Positions 10,946-64,000 of a DNA stretch of 64,000 nucleotides are shown piece after piece (the first letter of the stretch is position 1; each line of letters begins with the position of its first letter). The notes below the pieces were generated by a model. That model worked only from the letters and a program-made list of their open reading frames with translations, had not been told where the DNA came from and did not search any database. The stretch is taken from positions 3,585,272 through 3,649,271 of the forward strand of contig OZ025876.1 of the NCBI GenBank assembly GCA_964019415.1, given 5' to 3'. A program made the position numbers and the translations under genes. This DNA is from Ianthella basta (Eukaryota; Porifera; Demospongiae; Verongiida; Ianthellidae).

Positions 10946-11905
10946 CAGCTGCACTTCACAATACACTCATTCACAATGAATACACTACCAAGTCTTTCAC
11001 TGGATGCTGTTGGTAGATCACACAGCAATGCTTTCCTCTCTCCAACTGCATGGGTATCTCTTACCTTGTGGAGCTGGCCAGTAAGATGTTTTACGGTGGA
11101 CTCCAATTGGTGTAGAGTGTTCCAAGCATAGGTCTGCATGCCCCCTTTAGCTGCTTTGTGGGGAACCTCCACCGGTCATTCATACATGAGCAGCAATGAA
11201 GCATAAAGACAGAGATAAATTGCTCCATACACAGGGTTCAGTGTGAACATTTGTGCAAAGTTACTGACAACAAAGATGATTGGTATAGCACACCACTGCA
11301 GGATTACAGTAATACAGGAATACAGGATTAGCCAGCCATGTGAATTACTGTGATGGCACAACTGAGCATGCAAGTTTCATTTGTCTAAGAGCACTCACTT
11401 TCCGCCCGTGTGGAGACGCAGTGCAATCACTTGAGTTTTCTTCTGTTGTGAGTTCACTGTCATGAGCTGCAGGTACAGGACAACTTCTGATGTAGCAATT
11501 AACTGGATTAAACGTCACTAGGTAACTTCACATGTATATACACTTACGCATGTCAGGTACTTCCTGCATTAGTACATCTTGTGCTAATTCTACTTGTGTA
11601 GATACAAGGCCAGTGAGAACAGCTTCTTCATTGGTGTCTCTCTGTACTTCAATACCTGGTTCCTCAACAACTGCCCCAACCTCCTGCAGTTCATCCCTCA
11701 TATAGCCATCCTGCTCCAATTCTTGCCCACTGCCATCACCATGCTCTGTTTCTTGTCCGCTGTAGCTAGTCAGCTCTAATACTTGTCTGCTGCCACCACC
11801 ATATGCTGATACCTGACTGTTGTCATCACTCTGCTCCGATGTTTGCAAGCTGTTGCCCCCCTGTGCTGCTTCTATTATGCCATCGCCGTTACTTTGCTCT
11901 GCCAT
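10933..11905 (-). CDS. Unrecognised acidic protein, three exons
   Basis: Exon 1 is 11548-11905 from an ATG in a good Kozak setting (MAEQSNGDG); then 11399-11466 and a terminal exon 10933-11166. Phases close (660 bases, 219 residues). Exons 1 and 2 are bounded by good donor and acceptor sites (GTAAGT, GTGAGT, CTGCAG); the acceptor of exon 3 has a weak pyrimidine tract. Residues 1-140 are disordered, rich in Glu, Gln, Gly and Ser, with loose internal repeats around GQE/GSRQ. The last exon has a short helical segment (WNTLHQLESTVKHLTGQL). No domain is recognised. The stop lies inside repeat-derived sequence, so the C-terminus is the least certain part. It lies downstream of KDM7 on the same strand, with about 2.7 kb of tandem repeats between. 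Confidence 0.5.
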
Positions 11906-12169
11906 ACCAATTTATTGATCAGCATCTACCCGTCATAGGAAATCTGAAAAGTACATACATAAGAGCATATGAGCTGCAATATTTTTGCAAGATCGAAATT
12001 GGACACACTCACAGTGGTCGTACAAGTACACTATACATATATGTACATAGCTACATACATATAAGCTGCAATTCAGTGTATATGTTGCACAAAATTCCAA
12101 GTACAGAGTTTTGTGAGGTACAGGTCACATGAATGCTAAATGCAAAGAGAAAGGCTTCAGTAGCCCATT

Positions 12170-12193
12170 GGGGGGGGGGGGGGGGGGGGGGGG
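12170..12193. repeat. 24-base G homopolymer
   Basis: Uninterrupted run of 24 G, the longest of six long G or C runs in the window (others at 3804-3824, 6521-6532, 7102-7117 as C, 14766-14783, 57338-57352). Confidence 0.9.
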
Positions 12194-12339
12194 ACACAGA
12201 TGCAATATCCCCCCTCCCCCACCTATACATACTTATACAATAAAGTTAACTGGGAATTTCGGCGCTTGAAAATTGATACTTTCTTATCAGGCAAATGAAT
12301 GACGCGGGTACCTTGAAAAAGCTAATTGTCGAGCCAAAT

Positions 12340-12560
12340 CACTACCCTTACCAGTACCTTGATGATTAACCGTCTCCTCCAAAAGCTGCTTACGATCCCC
12401 CCAGGTCTCGGTAATGCCCTGGGTAATAAATGCTCCCCTGGTGTCGCTACCAGACCATATATCGAGTGAATACGGCTGTTTCCACCCTTCTTTCGATCCA
12501 GAGGAGGTTGGCCTGGTAAAGCGCTAGACCACTCCGCCTACGATCCACGATTCTGATTGC
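12340..12560 (-). mobile_element. Probable tRNA-derived SINE (Leu/Ser-like head)
   Basis: On the minus strand, 12521-12538 reads GGCGGAGTGGTCTAGCGC, very like the A-box region of class II tRNAs (Leu/Ser), and 12491-12501 gives TGGATCGAAA, a weak B box. No acceptor stem closes, so it is not a functional tRNA. The sequence continues to about 12340 with GC content above the surroundings. Confidence 0.35.
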
Positions 12561-12719
12561 GCAACCCCATAACATAATAACGTCATCGTGTAAGTAACCA
12601 CACAATCATAATAATATGTTATATAATACTTAGCAAATGTAAGTTTGCCTAAGGACATGCCATTGAACTGAGGGTGCATGGGAAGAAATTCAATGACACG
12701 CCCTTAGGCAAGTTACATT

Positions 12720-13400
12720 TGCTTGCTGCAGCATGCACTCCAATGGCGGCGGTGCAGGTTCTGACCGGCTGTAACTTGCGCTGGTGGTCTTTTTCTTCAG
12801 CCATTGAGCGCATTTACTTTCTGGCACATGTGGTGATGTGAATGGTGTGTGCCGGCCTGGGGTCTTTTCTATGATCAACTAGTGTAGATACTCTACTTGC
12901 ACATGTGGTGGTGGCTACTGTAACTTGCACTGGTGGTGGTCTATTTCTATGACCAACTGGCGCAGATACTCTACTGGCACAGGTGGTGGTGGCCGCAATA
13001 TTGTAACTTGCACTGTGTGGTGGTGGTGATGGTGGTGTTTTCTCTACAGCAATGGCGCATATGCTGAATGCATGCATTGTAACTTGCATTGCTTGGTGGT
13101 ACATGGTGGTGGTGGTCTGTTTTCTAGAGCAATGGTGCATATACTGAATGCATGCATTCACTGCATTGTAACTTGCACCATCTGGTGGCGGTGGTGGCGG
13201 TCATTTTCATCTAGGAATGCATGTAGTGACCATAATGCTGTAGCTTGTACTGTGTGGTGATGGTGGCAGTATGTGGTAGCAGCGCCTGATGGTGGTCTGT
13301 TTTCTTGCAGCTCTATACATAATATACTGGTGTGCTCATTGCAACTTCCACTGTGGTGGTGGTGGCGGTTGCATCTATCTATGTGGTGGTACAGTAGCTG
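12720..13400. repeat. Degenerate ~95-bp GGT-rich minisatellite
   Basis: About seven imperfect units, each with TGTAACTTGCAC, then TGGTGGTGGTGG, then a block like CTGTTTTCTAGAGCAATGG and ATACTGAATGCATGCAT. Apparent reading frames here on both strands are by-products of the (GGT)n composition. The TGTAACTTGCAC block recurs at 14115-14165. Confidence 0.7.
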
Positions 13401-13504
13401 GATTTTGTGGCTGGATAGTTGTGAGCAGGTGTACATGTGGGTGCTGCTCTGCTCCAGCATAGTGGCAAATGCCTACAAATTAGTGTCAAAATGTGATTGT
13501 TCAA

Positions 13505-13870
13505 ACATCGTCTCCATTTTGTGACTAATTAAGCAATCCTGCTAATGACATGAGCAAATGGGCCATCAAACTATGTCCACTTAGTATCATGACTTAGTGG
13601 GGCCAGGTTGGTGGGATATGCAATGAACCTCACTTTTCTCGGCCATTTTGTGACAATTTAAGGAATCCTGCTAATTATAGCTTGAATGGTTGAATTATTT
13701 GGCTAGGTCTACCAAGTGTCATGACTGAGCGGGCCTGAATCGTTGAATATATCATCCACCACACATATGTCGGCCATTTTGAGACCAATTAAGAAATCCC
13801 ACTAATAACATAGGAAGGTGGACCACTTGGATGTGTTCACTAAGTTTCACGTCACAAGCCCAGTTGCATT
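13505..13870. repeat. ~130-bp tandem repeat, nearly three units
   Basis: CCATTTTGTGAC recurs at 13514, 13643 and (as CCATTTTGAGAC) 13774, giving periods of 129 and 131. Each is followed by AATTAAG(C/G)AATCC(T/C)(G/A)CTAAT and, later, a TCATGAC block. No coding sense is apparent. Confidence 0.75.
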
Positions 13871-14084
13871 AATATACAAGATAGCACTATGCATCAATAT
13901 AAATGTGCCATATATTAAGTGTTCTGCTATGCACATTTATATTAGCATTTTGCGGGTTGCTTGTAGAAGAGTGAAGGCCTAATTAAATATTCTGTCTCAT
14001 TTAAAGTCTTATAATCTTCCATACTTCAAAGCCACACCTATCACATGTTCATGAGGGGTGCCAAACCCCCCAGGAAATATTATA

Positions 14085-14170
14085 TTATTTACTTTAGATT
14101 AGTGGTATATATTGTAACTTGCACTGTATTTACTTTAGATTAGTGGTGTATATTGTAACTTGCACTGTAT
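14085..14170. repeat. 41-bp direct duplication
   Basis: Two adjacent copies of a 41-base unit containing TTAGATTAGTGG and TTGTAACTTGCACTGTA. The stretch 14170-14608 shows nothing else I can name apart from the likely KDM7 3' UTR. Confidence 0.8.
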
Positions 14171-14608
14171 ATATAGTGCATGCGCACTTGTTGAGACCGA
14201 TTTAACTTATGGTCCCTGTGTATGGTTATTTGACTGCATGTACATATATATGCATGCACACAGCCCAGAATGTCGACATCTACAAGTATATAATACATAG
14301 TTACCCACAAAACCAGGGGTGTGGACTATGTATTATATCATACCGAAATGCATGCACTTGTATTTGCCAATGAGTGATCAATGTATTAATATATACCATG
14401 GACATCAATTCATTCTTTCTCACACAACCACAAACATTGTATGATTGTACGTACACTCACATGCACAGTTGATCAACAGTTGCTGCAAATGTGCCAAGCT
14501 AATATAATCACATGACTACTGCATGCACTGATACATATATAAAGGTTTACAAATGGGCAGTGTTGGGCATGCTAAACGTTACTACAGCTGCTGCTGCATT
14601 ACTAATTA

Positions 14609-36445
<21,837 letters not shown>

Positions 36446-36588
36446 TTGCGACAGAAGGGCAACTTGCGCAATAGTACCAAAACAAAATATAACCGATATC
36501 TAGCCCTTGTTTTACATATAAAATCCACTGTTTGCGCAACTATTGTTTGGCGGTATCCAAGCGTTCGGCCACCCTTGTTCAGCCAGCC
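36446..36588. promoter_or_regulatory. Bidirectional promoter between KDM7 and IFT122
   Basis: Only 143 bases separate the divergent start codons, so both 5' UTRs and core promoters must lie in or overlap this stretch. It contains two copies of the palindrome TTGCGCAA (36464-36471 and 36532-36539), set in opposite contexts (TTGCGCAATAGT and, inverted, CAATAGTTGCGCAA). No TATA box is evident near either ATG. GCGCA-core palindromes recall NRF1-type elements but lack the second half-site. Confidence 0.75.
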
Positions 36589-57844
<21,256 letters not shown>

Positions 57845-58284
57845 AAACTGACTTATCTCTCTTGGCCGTCGTTACTAACCATACTTGTGTCTTCTGTGAT
57901 TGCTTTATGAGATGACTTCATTATTAGTAGTCATTGTACTCATACAGTACTAATGAGTCTTTCACCTGGCAATGTGGTGGGAGGGGCACAGCTGTTGGCA
58001 TGCATGCACTGTTGACCTCCCAACATCTTCTAACTGAGAAACATATTGTACTTGCTTTACCAATCTCTCAAGTGCCTCATCATGCATGCAGGCATGAATC
58101 AACAGCTATATGTGAAACTGGAGCTAGTGGCAGCTAATTTTCCAAGAAGCTTATGCGCGCGCACTGCCATATATGCGCGAGGGTTTTGATCCCTGGCACG
58201 CCATTCTATATACGACCATGAATACGCAATTTAGTTTGATTATAATTGTAACCATACGCAATTATATTAGTATTGGTTAAGAAA
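57845..58284. promoter_or_regulatory. IFT122-MBOAT7 intergenic space
   Basis: 440 bases from the IFT122 stop to the MBOAT7 start. It must hold the IFT122 3' UTR and the MBOAT7 promoter. A GCGCGCGCAC stretch near 58155-58163 is the only GC-rich feature; no AATAAA was found. Confidence 0.5.
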
Positions 58285-60516
58285 ATGGCGTCCGATGACT
58301 TTGTTTACCTTGGTTTAGTGTGCGCCAGCGTTCCCCTTGGATTTGGACTGAGGCTCATCAAGAGACCTACCCACAGAGAAACAGTGACCTGGAGATATGT
58401 CTACTGCCTAGTGGTCGGGCTACTTCTGGCAGTTTTAGGGACAGGAACACAAGTGTGGCACTGCTGCCTTACCGTTCTGGTCAACTACCTGCTGTCCAAG
58501 ATCACGACCTCGAGGTAACTAGCCAGATCTCGAAGGATATTTCCAACAAGGAGTGCTTATCTGTCCTGGGGCTGCTGCAACTCTGCATGTACTGCTCTCT
58601 CTACTGCCTCCCCTCATAGGATCTACCCTACTGCGTCGTTTTCGGTAAATTTTGGATACCTCTTACTCTTCAGATGTATGCACCTTGTAGGCTTTGCTGC
58701 TCCCACAGGTCCCACCAATGCTGTACAGCTGCTACTCACCCTCAAGGTACCTCCTCCTGCAGTTGGATGTGTGCTTGTTTATGCATGTTTACACAGCATC
58801 ACCAGTCTACAGAGCTGATTATCATATTCATGAACTAAACCCAGCTGTTTGTGTGTTCACTGCAAGCACTTCTGTGAGCCCAGTTAGAAGCTGCATAACT
58901 TTGGACTGTCTGTGTATTGCTGCTCTGCATGTCTAGCTGTTTATGGCTGGCTTGTTCCTTGCACCGGCCTACAGATGGTGTCAATTGCCTTTGATGCCCG
59001 AGATGCAGGCAAAGAGTATGAGCTCCTTCCATATATGAGTTATTCCTTCTGCTTTTTGGGATTCTTCAGTGGACCATTCTATACGTTTAGCACCTTTTCT
59101 GATGCAATCACCAACCCTTACCTAAGTGAATTAAACACAGTGAGGCATACCTTGAAAGAAATAGCATATGTTCCATTGTTTGGAGCCATTTTCTTGGTGT
59201 TAAAGCACTACTTTCCTGAGGAGCACTTAACCAGTCACGAGTACTTGCATCACCCTTGGGGGATTTTGTACCGTTTAGTGTACTATCATCCCATCATTAT
59301 CTGGTTTAGGATGCGATTCTACGTAGCGTGGCAGATTGCTTTTGCAGGGTGCATTGCTGCAGGGGTTGGGGCATACCCTAAAGCCACTGTCCCTCATTGT
59401 GGACATGGACCAACTGTAGCAGGTGATGGTAAAGAGTGGAGGATTGCACGGCCAGGGGTTGAACTGGATTACACGACAGTGAGACAACTCAATGTATGGC
59501 AGCTTGAGACTATGACCAGCGTAGCAACAGCATTTGCCCACTGGAACATGACGATACAGTTCTTTTTGTACCAGTATGTTTCCAAGCGGTTCCCATGGAG
59601 GCCATACAGGTATGCAAGATACTTATGTGTTTCTATCTGTACTTGTGGTAGTTTGTAGAGTGCTGACCAACAAATGTAGTGACATCAGCAGTTAGCAGTC
59701 TTGATGGTGGCGTGCATTGGCATACTGGTACTTATTGTTACTGAATACATCCTAGGAGGACAGTATACATTATTGACTACTAAATGTTAATGCATATGTA
59801 GTGTCCTTGGGAGATTAATAAATAGTGTCCTAGGGGGACAGTGTTTGCTGTTGAATAGTGTCCTAGGGGGACAGTGTTTGCTATTGAATAGTGTCCTAGG
59901 GGGACAGTGTTTGCTATTGAATAGTGTCCTAGGGGGACAGTGTTTGCTATTGAATAGTGTCCTAGGGGGACAGTGTTTGCTATTGAATAATATGCTAAGG
60001 GACAATGTTTGCTATTGAATAGTGTCCTTGGGGGACAATGTTTGCTATTGAATAGTGTCCTTGGGGGACAGTGTTTGCTATTGAATTGTGTCCTAGGGGG
60101 ACAGTATTCATTATTGAATAGAGTCCTAGGACAAAAATCCTGGTTCATTCTGACTACTTTCTCTCTTCTTGTATAGGAAGCTGGCAGTGTTTGTAGTTGC
60201 TGCATACTGGCACGGGATACAGTTGGGCTACTATGTCACTTTTGCCCTCATGCTGTTCTTTGTGTTTGCACAAAGAGGCTTCGTCAGCTTCACAGCTCCT
60301 CTGCGAATACCATTCATCGCACCTCTGTGGACCATTGTGGATTGGTATGTGACAAGAAACATGTACAGCCATCTGCATGTGTCCTTCCGACTGCAGACAG
60401 CAGATGCCATGCTGGCTGTGTGGGGATCTTTCTACTACATTGGTCTTGTACTATGGACAGCATTCTTTATACTATCATTTTGTCAGATTCGCTCAAAGGG
60501 ACAAAAGGCTCATTAG
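58285..60516 (+). CDS. MBOAT7: Lysophosphatidylinositol acyltransferase, MBOAT7/LPIAT1 type (4 exons, complete)
   Basis: Exons 58285-58514, 58620-58746, 58975-59609, 60177-60516 join in phase to 443 residues (human MBOAT7 is 472). The start is MASDDFVYLGLVCA, followed by several hydrophobic membrane spans. Family landmarks are PTNAVQLLLTLK, YSFCFLGFFSGPFY, FRMRFYVAWQIAFAGCIAAG, GAYP, the catalytic Asn310 in HWNMTIQ and catalytic His343 in AAYWHG. The enzyme is a polytopic endoplasmic-reticulum protein that transfers arachidonoyl-CoA to lysophosphatidylinositol, setting the acyl chains of phosphoinositides. Exon 3 is large (635 bases). The last intron contains a 33-bp minisatellite. MBOAT5 relatives are less likely given the YSYCY-like and GCIAAG matches. 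Confidence 0.94.
59752..60131. repeat. 33-bp minisatellite, about ten units, in MBOAT7 intron 3
   Basis: Unit GTGTCCTAGGGGGACAGTGT plus TTGCTATTGAATA, 33 bases. Central units are almost identical; outer ones vary (CTTGGG, ACAATG, ACAGTATTCA). Because 33 is a multiple of three, the antisense strand has an open frame of 11-residue repeats with no other sign of being coding. GTCC...GGAC gives each unit a short palindrome. Confidence 0.95.
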
Positions 60517-61221
60517 TAATGTTAACAATACATATATATACACTATAATAGTGCAATGCTTTTGTATGCTTGATATTGTTTGGCAGTCATGAAAGAATCA
60601 TTACACATTGAAGAAGACAAATGCATGGTTTATTGCCCAGTGTGTGTTCCACTTTGCCAAGAAACTATAATTCATGAGTAAGAAAGGGCACTGATAACAA
60701 GTGCCTTCAACTTGAATAGACAGCAGCTTGTCTATCTTACACAGTTCTTGCACCTAGTCTTGCTTCCAGCCCCCATTTCTCAGCAAGTATATTGTTGTGC
60801 AGCATAGGGGCTGGCATATCAATTGGCCTAGGCATACAAATAATAACTATTTGTGTACATATAACCCTAACATTAACCCTAATACTAACTCTATCCCTCA
60901 GTAACCCTAAGTGTACCCCTAATTGAATTGAATGCAGTGAGTGATGTAGTGCATGTAATAAATTTGTTTCTTCACAGACCTTGAGTGCTCTTACACTGGT
61001 TATTGCATGCTTGATACATACATAGTGTATCACTTGTGCAATACAATCAGCTAATACATTATGGTATGCCTTCCATTAATGTAATCAGTATTTCTCAGTC
61101 AAAACATAATGGACTGTGGCAAAACAAAGTAATCACTGTATCAGTTGCCCACTCAGTTGTGATGGCAAAATTGTAAAACAGAACTGTGTCAAGGTTACTA
61201 TAGTTGCACAGCATACAACAG
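60517..61221. other. Convergent intergenic space, 3' UTRs
   Basis: Lies between the ends of MBOAT7 (+) and the LRR gene (-). AATAAA at about 60957 on the + strand and at about 60629-60634 on the - strand are candidate polyadenylation signals; if both are used the transcripts overlap by about 330 bases. A short TAACCCTAA-type run at 60868-60890 is present. No gene. Confidence 0.45.
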
Positions 61222-63090
61222 TCATGAATCCAAAGTAGGAAAGTCAAAGTTTGCCTGGGAAGGGTACATATCCGGACTGAAGTTGACAATGTTGCATTTG
61301 GCTCGGAATCGCATCACAGCATCTCTGAGTGGACATGCAAAAGTCAAAAAAGCATTCAAATTAACAAAACAGCAGTGCAATGCTAATAAAAAGCACTATG
61401 TGAAGTGTGGGTTGAGGTACATACGTAAATCTTGCAGTGGAATTCAACACACACCTTGAAACGTTAGGACAACCAAGTATGTCCAGTCTCTTCAGGTTGG
61501 CTGCCTTCTTCAAGTGCTTGAAACAGGCATCACTATGGCAGAGTGCAAACAAATATCAATCTAAGAAAGCTGTAGGTGCTGTATAGTAGATAATGGTCAG
61601 TGCTAGTGCTATAAGCAGGCCATTCATACATACATACACACTTGTAATGCTTAAGGCTATGCCACAATATCAGTTATACCATGGCAAGCATAGTATGCTT
61701 TGATCTCTTGGTATGCAAGAAGTCTTTAAAATGTGACATACCCCTAGCAGGTCATGAATGTGTCTATCAAAACCTGCTGATCAAATCAGCACTGTACAGT
61801 GCCTGAAAGTACTGGTTGGCTATCACAGGTAAGCACAGGGTGTATAGCAAATTGTGCCATAGTATAAGTTATACGTAGTCCCACGCCTCATCACGCTGCT
61901 CTTAGAAGCTTTGGGAGTTGCATAAATCACCTTGGGCTTTGCCGTTGGTGATTGCACAACATCCCAAATATAGGTGATGAAATCTGGCTTGGGACCATAA
62001 CCTGGACTTACGTGCTAATGTAATGTACATGTTTAAGGTGGGCATTTGTGGTGCTGCTTGCACACACCACTTGAATCAGCGGTAGAGCTACTCAGCATAT
62101 GACATCACTTGGCATTCCACGGCAATAGGTTTATGTAATAGAGAGTCAATACAGCCTTTTATTAAGTATTGACACTACCGCAAATCAATGGCCTAGTTGT
62201 ATACCCGTGTCCCTGCCGCCTGTGTGGTTGCTGCAGATATGTCAAGCCTGGCTGTATTGACTCAGGTACGTATGTAACTCTCAGTTGAACCCCTGGCATC
62301 ACAGGAGAGCTAATTGTGTAATGCTGGGAGTATGCATATCGTCCACTCGACAGAGGAGCAGGCCTCAGTGAGGAACTGAGCAAACCCACAAAGTTAACTG
62401 AAATCAGATGTCAATAAACACTGTTGTTGTCCATAAGGGACCCTCCATCTCTACTGGGATGTAGGAATGCTAAGTACGGTGCTAACCTGACACTGCATTG
62501 TGACAAATCCAGTGAGTTGAGGTGAGTACAGCCCTGTGTCAAGTACTTCACACCAGTATCTGTAACCTACAATAGAGATACGTACATAAGTGTTGACAAA
62601 TGTCACAGGTGATTTAAGTCCACAGCTACTACTCACTTGCTGGCAGCCACACAAACTGACTGAAACAAGTAGGGGGCAGTGGAAGGCAACTTGCCGTATA
62701 CTGGAATCAGATATTTGCTGAATGGGAAAACATAAGATCACAGTAGTGTATACTTGTGTGGTGTGTGTGTGCGACTGAGTACTGTACAAGACATAGAGCC
62801 TTATGTGTGTACCTCAGATTCTGATAGGTCTAATGACTCCAGCTGTGCTAAACCAACCACCATTTTCTGTACAATAGAGAAGGTATTGCCAGGACTTGAG
62901 ATGAAATGCACACATGGCAGCGTGCACTAACACATTGCTGGCTTATAGCAAGCTGTGTTGTCATGAATGAAGTCAAACACCAGCAGTCAAGCACACAGAT
63001 GCTCACTTCGATACCAGTGTCTGTCAGTTCTCCACATTCAGACAAATTCAAATGAGTGAAGCCTGGGTTACGATGCAATGCAGCAACACC
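61222..63090 (-). CDS. Leucine-rich-repeat protein of F-box/LRR (FBXL/AMN1) type, 3' part
   Basis: Six minus-strand exons are in phase: 63007-63090, 62813-62866, 62637-62717, 62487-62566, 61455-61532, 61222-61324, ending at TGA. They give 159 C-terminal residues with five Cys-type LRRs: HLNLSECGELTDTGIE, LESLDLSESEQISDSSI, LVSVSLCGCQQVTDTGV, LNSLDLSQCSVSDACF, LKRLDILGCPNVSRDAV. The tail is FRAKCNIVNFSPDMYPSQ. Such repeats form the substrate-binding horseshoe of FBXL ubiquitin-ligase adaptors and of dynein regulatory complex subunit FBXL13/DRC6; I cannot choose among them. No F-box is seen, so the 5' exons lie upstream, possibly beyond the window. The intron 61533-62486 carries a small MITE. 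Confidence 0.8.
62147..62265. mobile_element. ~118-bp MITE with 14-bp inverted ends
   Basis: GAGTCAATACAGCC at 62148-62161 and its exact reverse complement at 62251-62264. It sits in an intron of the LRR gene. No coding content; family unknown. Confidence 0.6.
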
Positions 63091-64000
63091 CTGCAGACAA
63101 CACAAGAGAAAGGAGACTCACAGCATCAACTACACTACATTCAGTACTTTGCACTACCAAAGTGGACGGATCTGCCCAAAAAGTCAGGTTCTTGGTGGAT
63201 ATTTTCAACTTCAATATAACTTCAATATAAGTCTGGCTTGCTAGACCATCCCAACTAATCGCCAGGCGCTTAGGAGGGAAGGGACCCTCTAGCAGCAGTA
63301 GCAATTAGTTCATAACTATTCAACTAATCAGATGCATTTGGCAGGAATTGCTGCCAATAGTATTCATTGGCTGTGGGATCTTCTGTTATGCATAATTATT
63401 ATGCCTTTTAATGGATGACATTGCGGAAGCTGTGGGATTCGGGCTTGGGAACTTGAGAAGCAACACTTTGGAGCTGACCAGAAGGAGGCCCTGAAAAGTA
63501 TCCTCAGCGGCAAAGACACTTTTCTGCCTTCCCATTGGCCACGGTAAATGTATTGCTATGACTACTTATATGGCGCTTCTTTTCCTAAACAAAGATGGCC
63601 ATAGTCTGTAATAGTTGTGTCTGAAGGAGTCATCAGAAAGTGCTCATCATGCTAACTTTGCTAATCATTGCTCGCTGCCTCATTGTGGTTATTGTAAGTC
63701 AGGCGGATGAGCTGCACAAGTGAAACCAAGTGCTGTGAGATTGTCACATGATCTGAGTAAAGAAGATGAGTGCAGGCTGTTGTATAGCTCCATTTGACAT
63801 GTTTTTGAATTTTGACGAGTGCAAGTGGAAATCTATACTGATGACACCCAGCTTCAACAAAGCAATAATGGTACGATCACATTTCCCCGGTCACACTACA
63901 CGTTACAAAACGTGAACATCAACGTGAGCATGTAGTGACGTGAACATGACAGCTGCTGCTTCAGCTGCGGTCACGGTGACACTCAAGGTGACAGTTGGAC
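63091..64000. other. Repeat-derived stretch, no complete gene
   Basis: 63210-63300 contains GTCTGGCTTGCTAGACCATC, related to the TIR of the RecQ element (24421 and 27173). Near 63819-63872 a + strand reading EIYTDDTQL resembles the catalytic box of a LINE reverse transcriptase, but it is too short to define an element. The LRR gene's missing 5' exons were not found here. Confidence 0.4.

Noticed and set aside
12814-13460. His/Thr-rich frames on the minus strand
   Set aside because: They come from (GGT)n-rich tandem repeats, with units that shift frame between copies.
36446-36588. RFX X-box controlling IFT122
   Set aside because: Only loose half-sites (GGCAAC, GTATCC) were found, without the paired arrangement.
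59780-60205. 141-codon antisense frame with 11-residue repeats
   Set aside because: It is a by-product of a 33-bp minisatellite in an MBOAT7 intron; no start context, splice or domain support.
62162-62389. 75-codon frame between LRR exons
   Set aside because: Mostly a small MITE; direct joining of the flanking exons keeps phase and the LRR pattern.
63819-63872. LINE reverse-transcriptase catalytic box (YTDDTQL)
   Set aside because: Only about 18 codons; no other motif nearby, so kept as a note and not as an element.

Overview
The window looks like nuclear DNA of an animal, probably an early-branching invertebrate such as a sponge (lineage call is low confidence). It carries intron-rich genes with GT-AG junctions, animal gene families (an IFT-A cilium subunit, a KDM7/PHF8 histone demethylase, an MBOAT7-type acyltransferase, an SH3 adaptor) and many dispersed transposon remnants, palindromic MITEs and minisatellites. 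There is no operon layout, CRISPR array or rRNA.

Layout from left to right. 1-775 is a PIF/Harbinger-like end with a Myb/SANT ORF (-). 2120-3276 is an SH3 adaptor exon (+). 4969-5397 holds three terminal exons of a small coiled-coil gene (-), possibly BORCS6. 5540-8100 is a decayed LINE split by a ~1 kb fold-back element that has a 12-bp target duplication. 10933-11905 is an unrecognised three-exon acidic gene (-). 12170-14170 holds tandem repeats. 14609-36445 is a KDM7/PHF8 gene (-): 18 exons, 648 residues, every splice phase consistent, complete PHD and JmjC active sites. One of its introns hosts a ~2.75-kb element with inverted terminal repeats, a RecQ-like helicase remnant and a Cys-rich ORF.

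36589-57844 is a complete IFT122 gene (+): 47 exons, 1186 residues, all phases closing. Its ATG lies 143 bp from the divergent KDM7 ATG, so the two genes probably share a bidirectional promoter. 58285-60516 is a complete four-exon MBOAT7/LPIAT1-type gene (443 residues, + strand), 440 bp after IFT122, with a 33-bp minisatellite in its last intron. 61222-63090 is the 3' end of an F-box/LRR-type gene (-), convergent with MBOAT7 and continuing past the window or unresolved upstream.

The host genes do not form one pathway. IFT122 acts in retrograde ciliary transport, KDM7 in chromatin, MBOAT7 in phosphatidylinositol remodelling. The least ordinary material is the repeat layer: a dispersed fold-back family with a hammerhead-like hairpin and a shared terminus, the RecQ-bearing TIR element, and several palindromic MITE families. 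Exon boundaries were derived by hand from homology to remembered family sequences, splice signals and phase closure; no database search was run.
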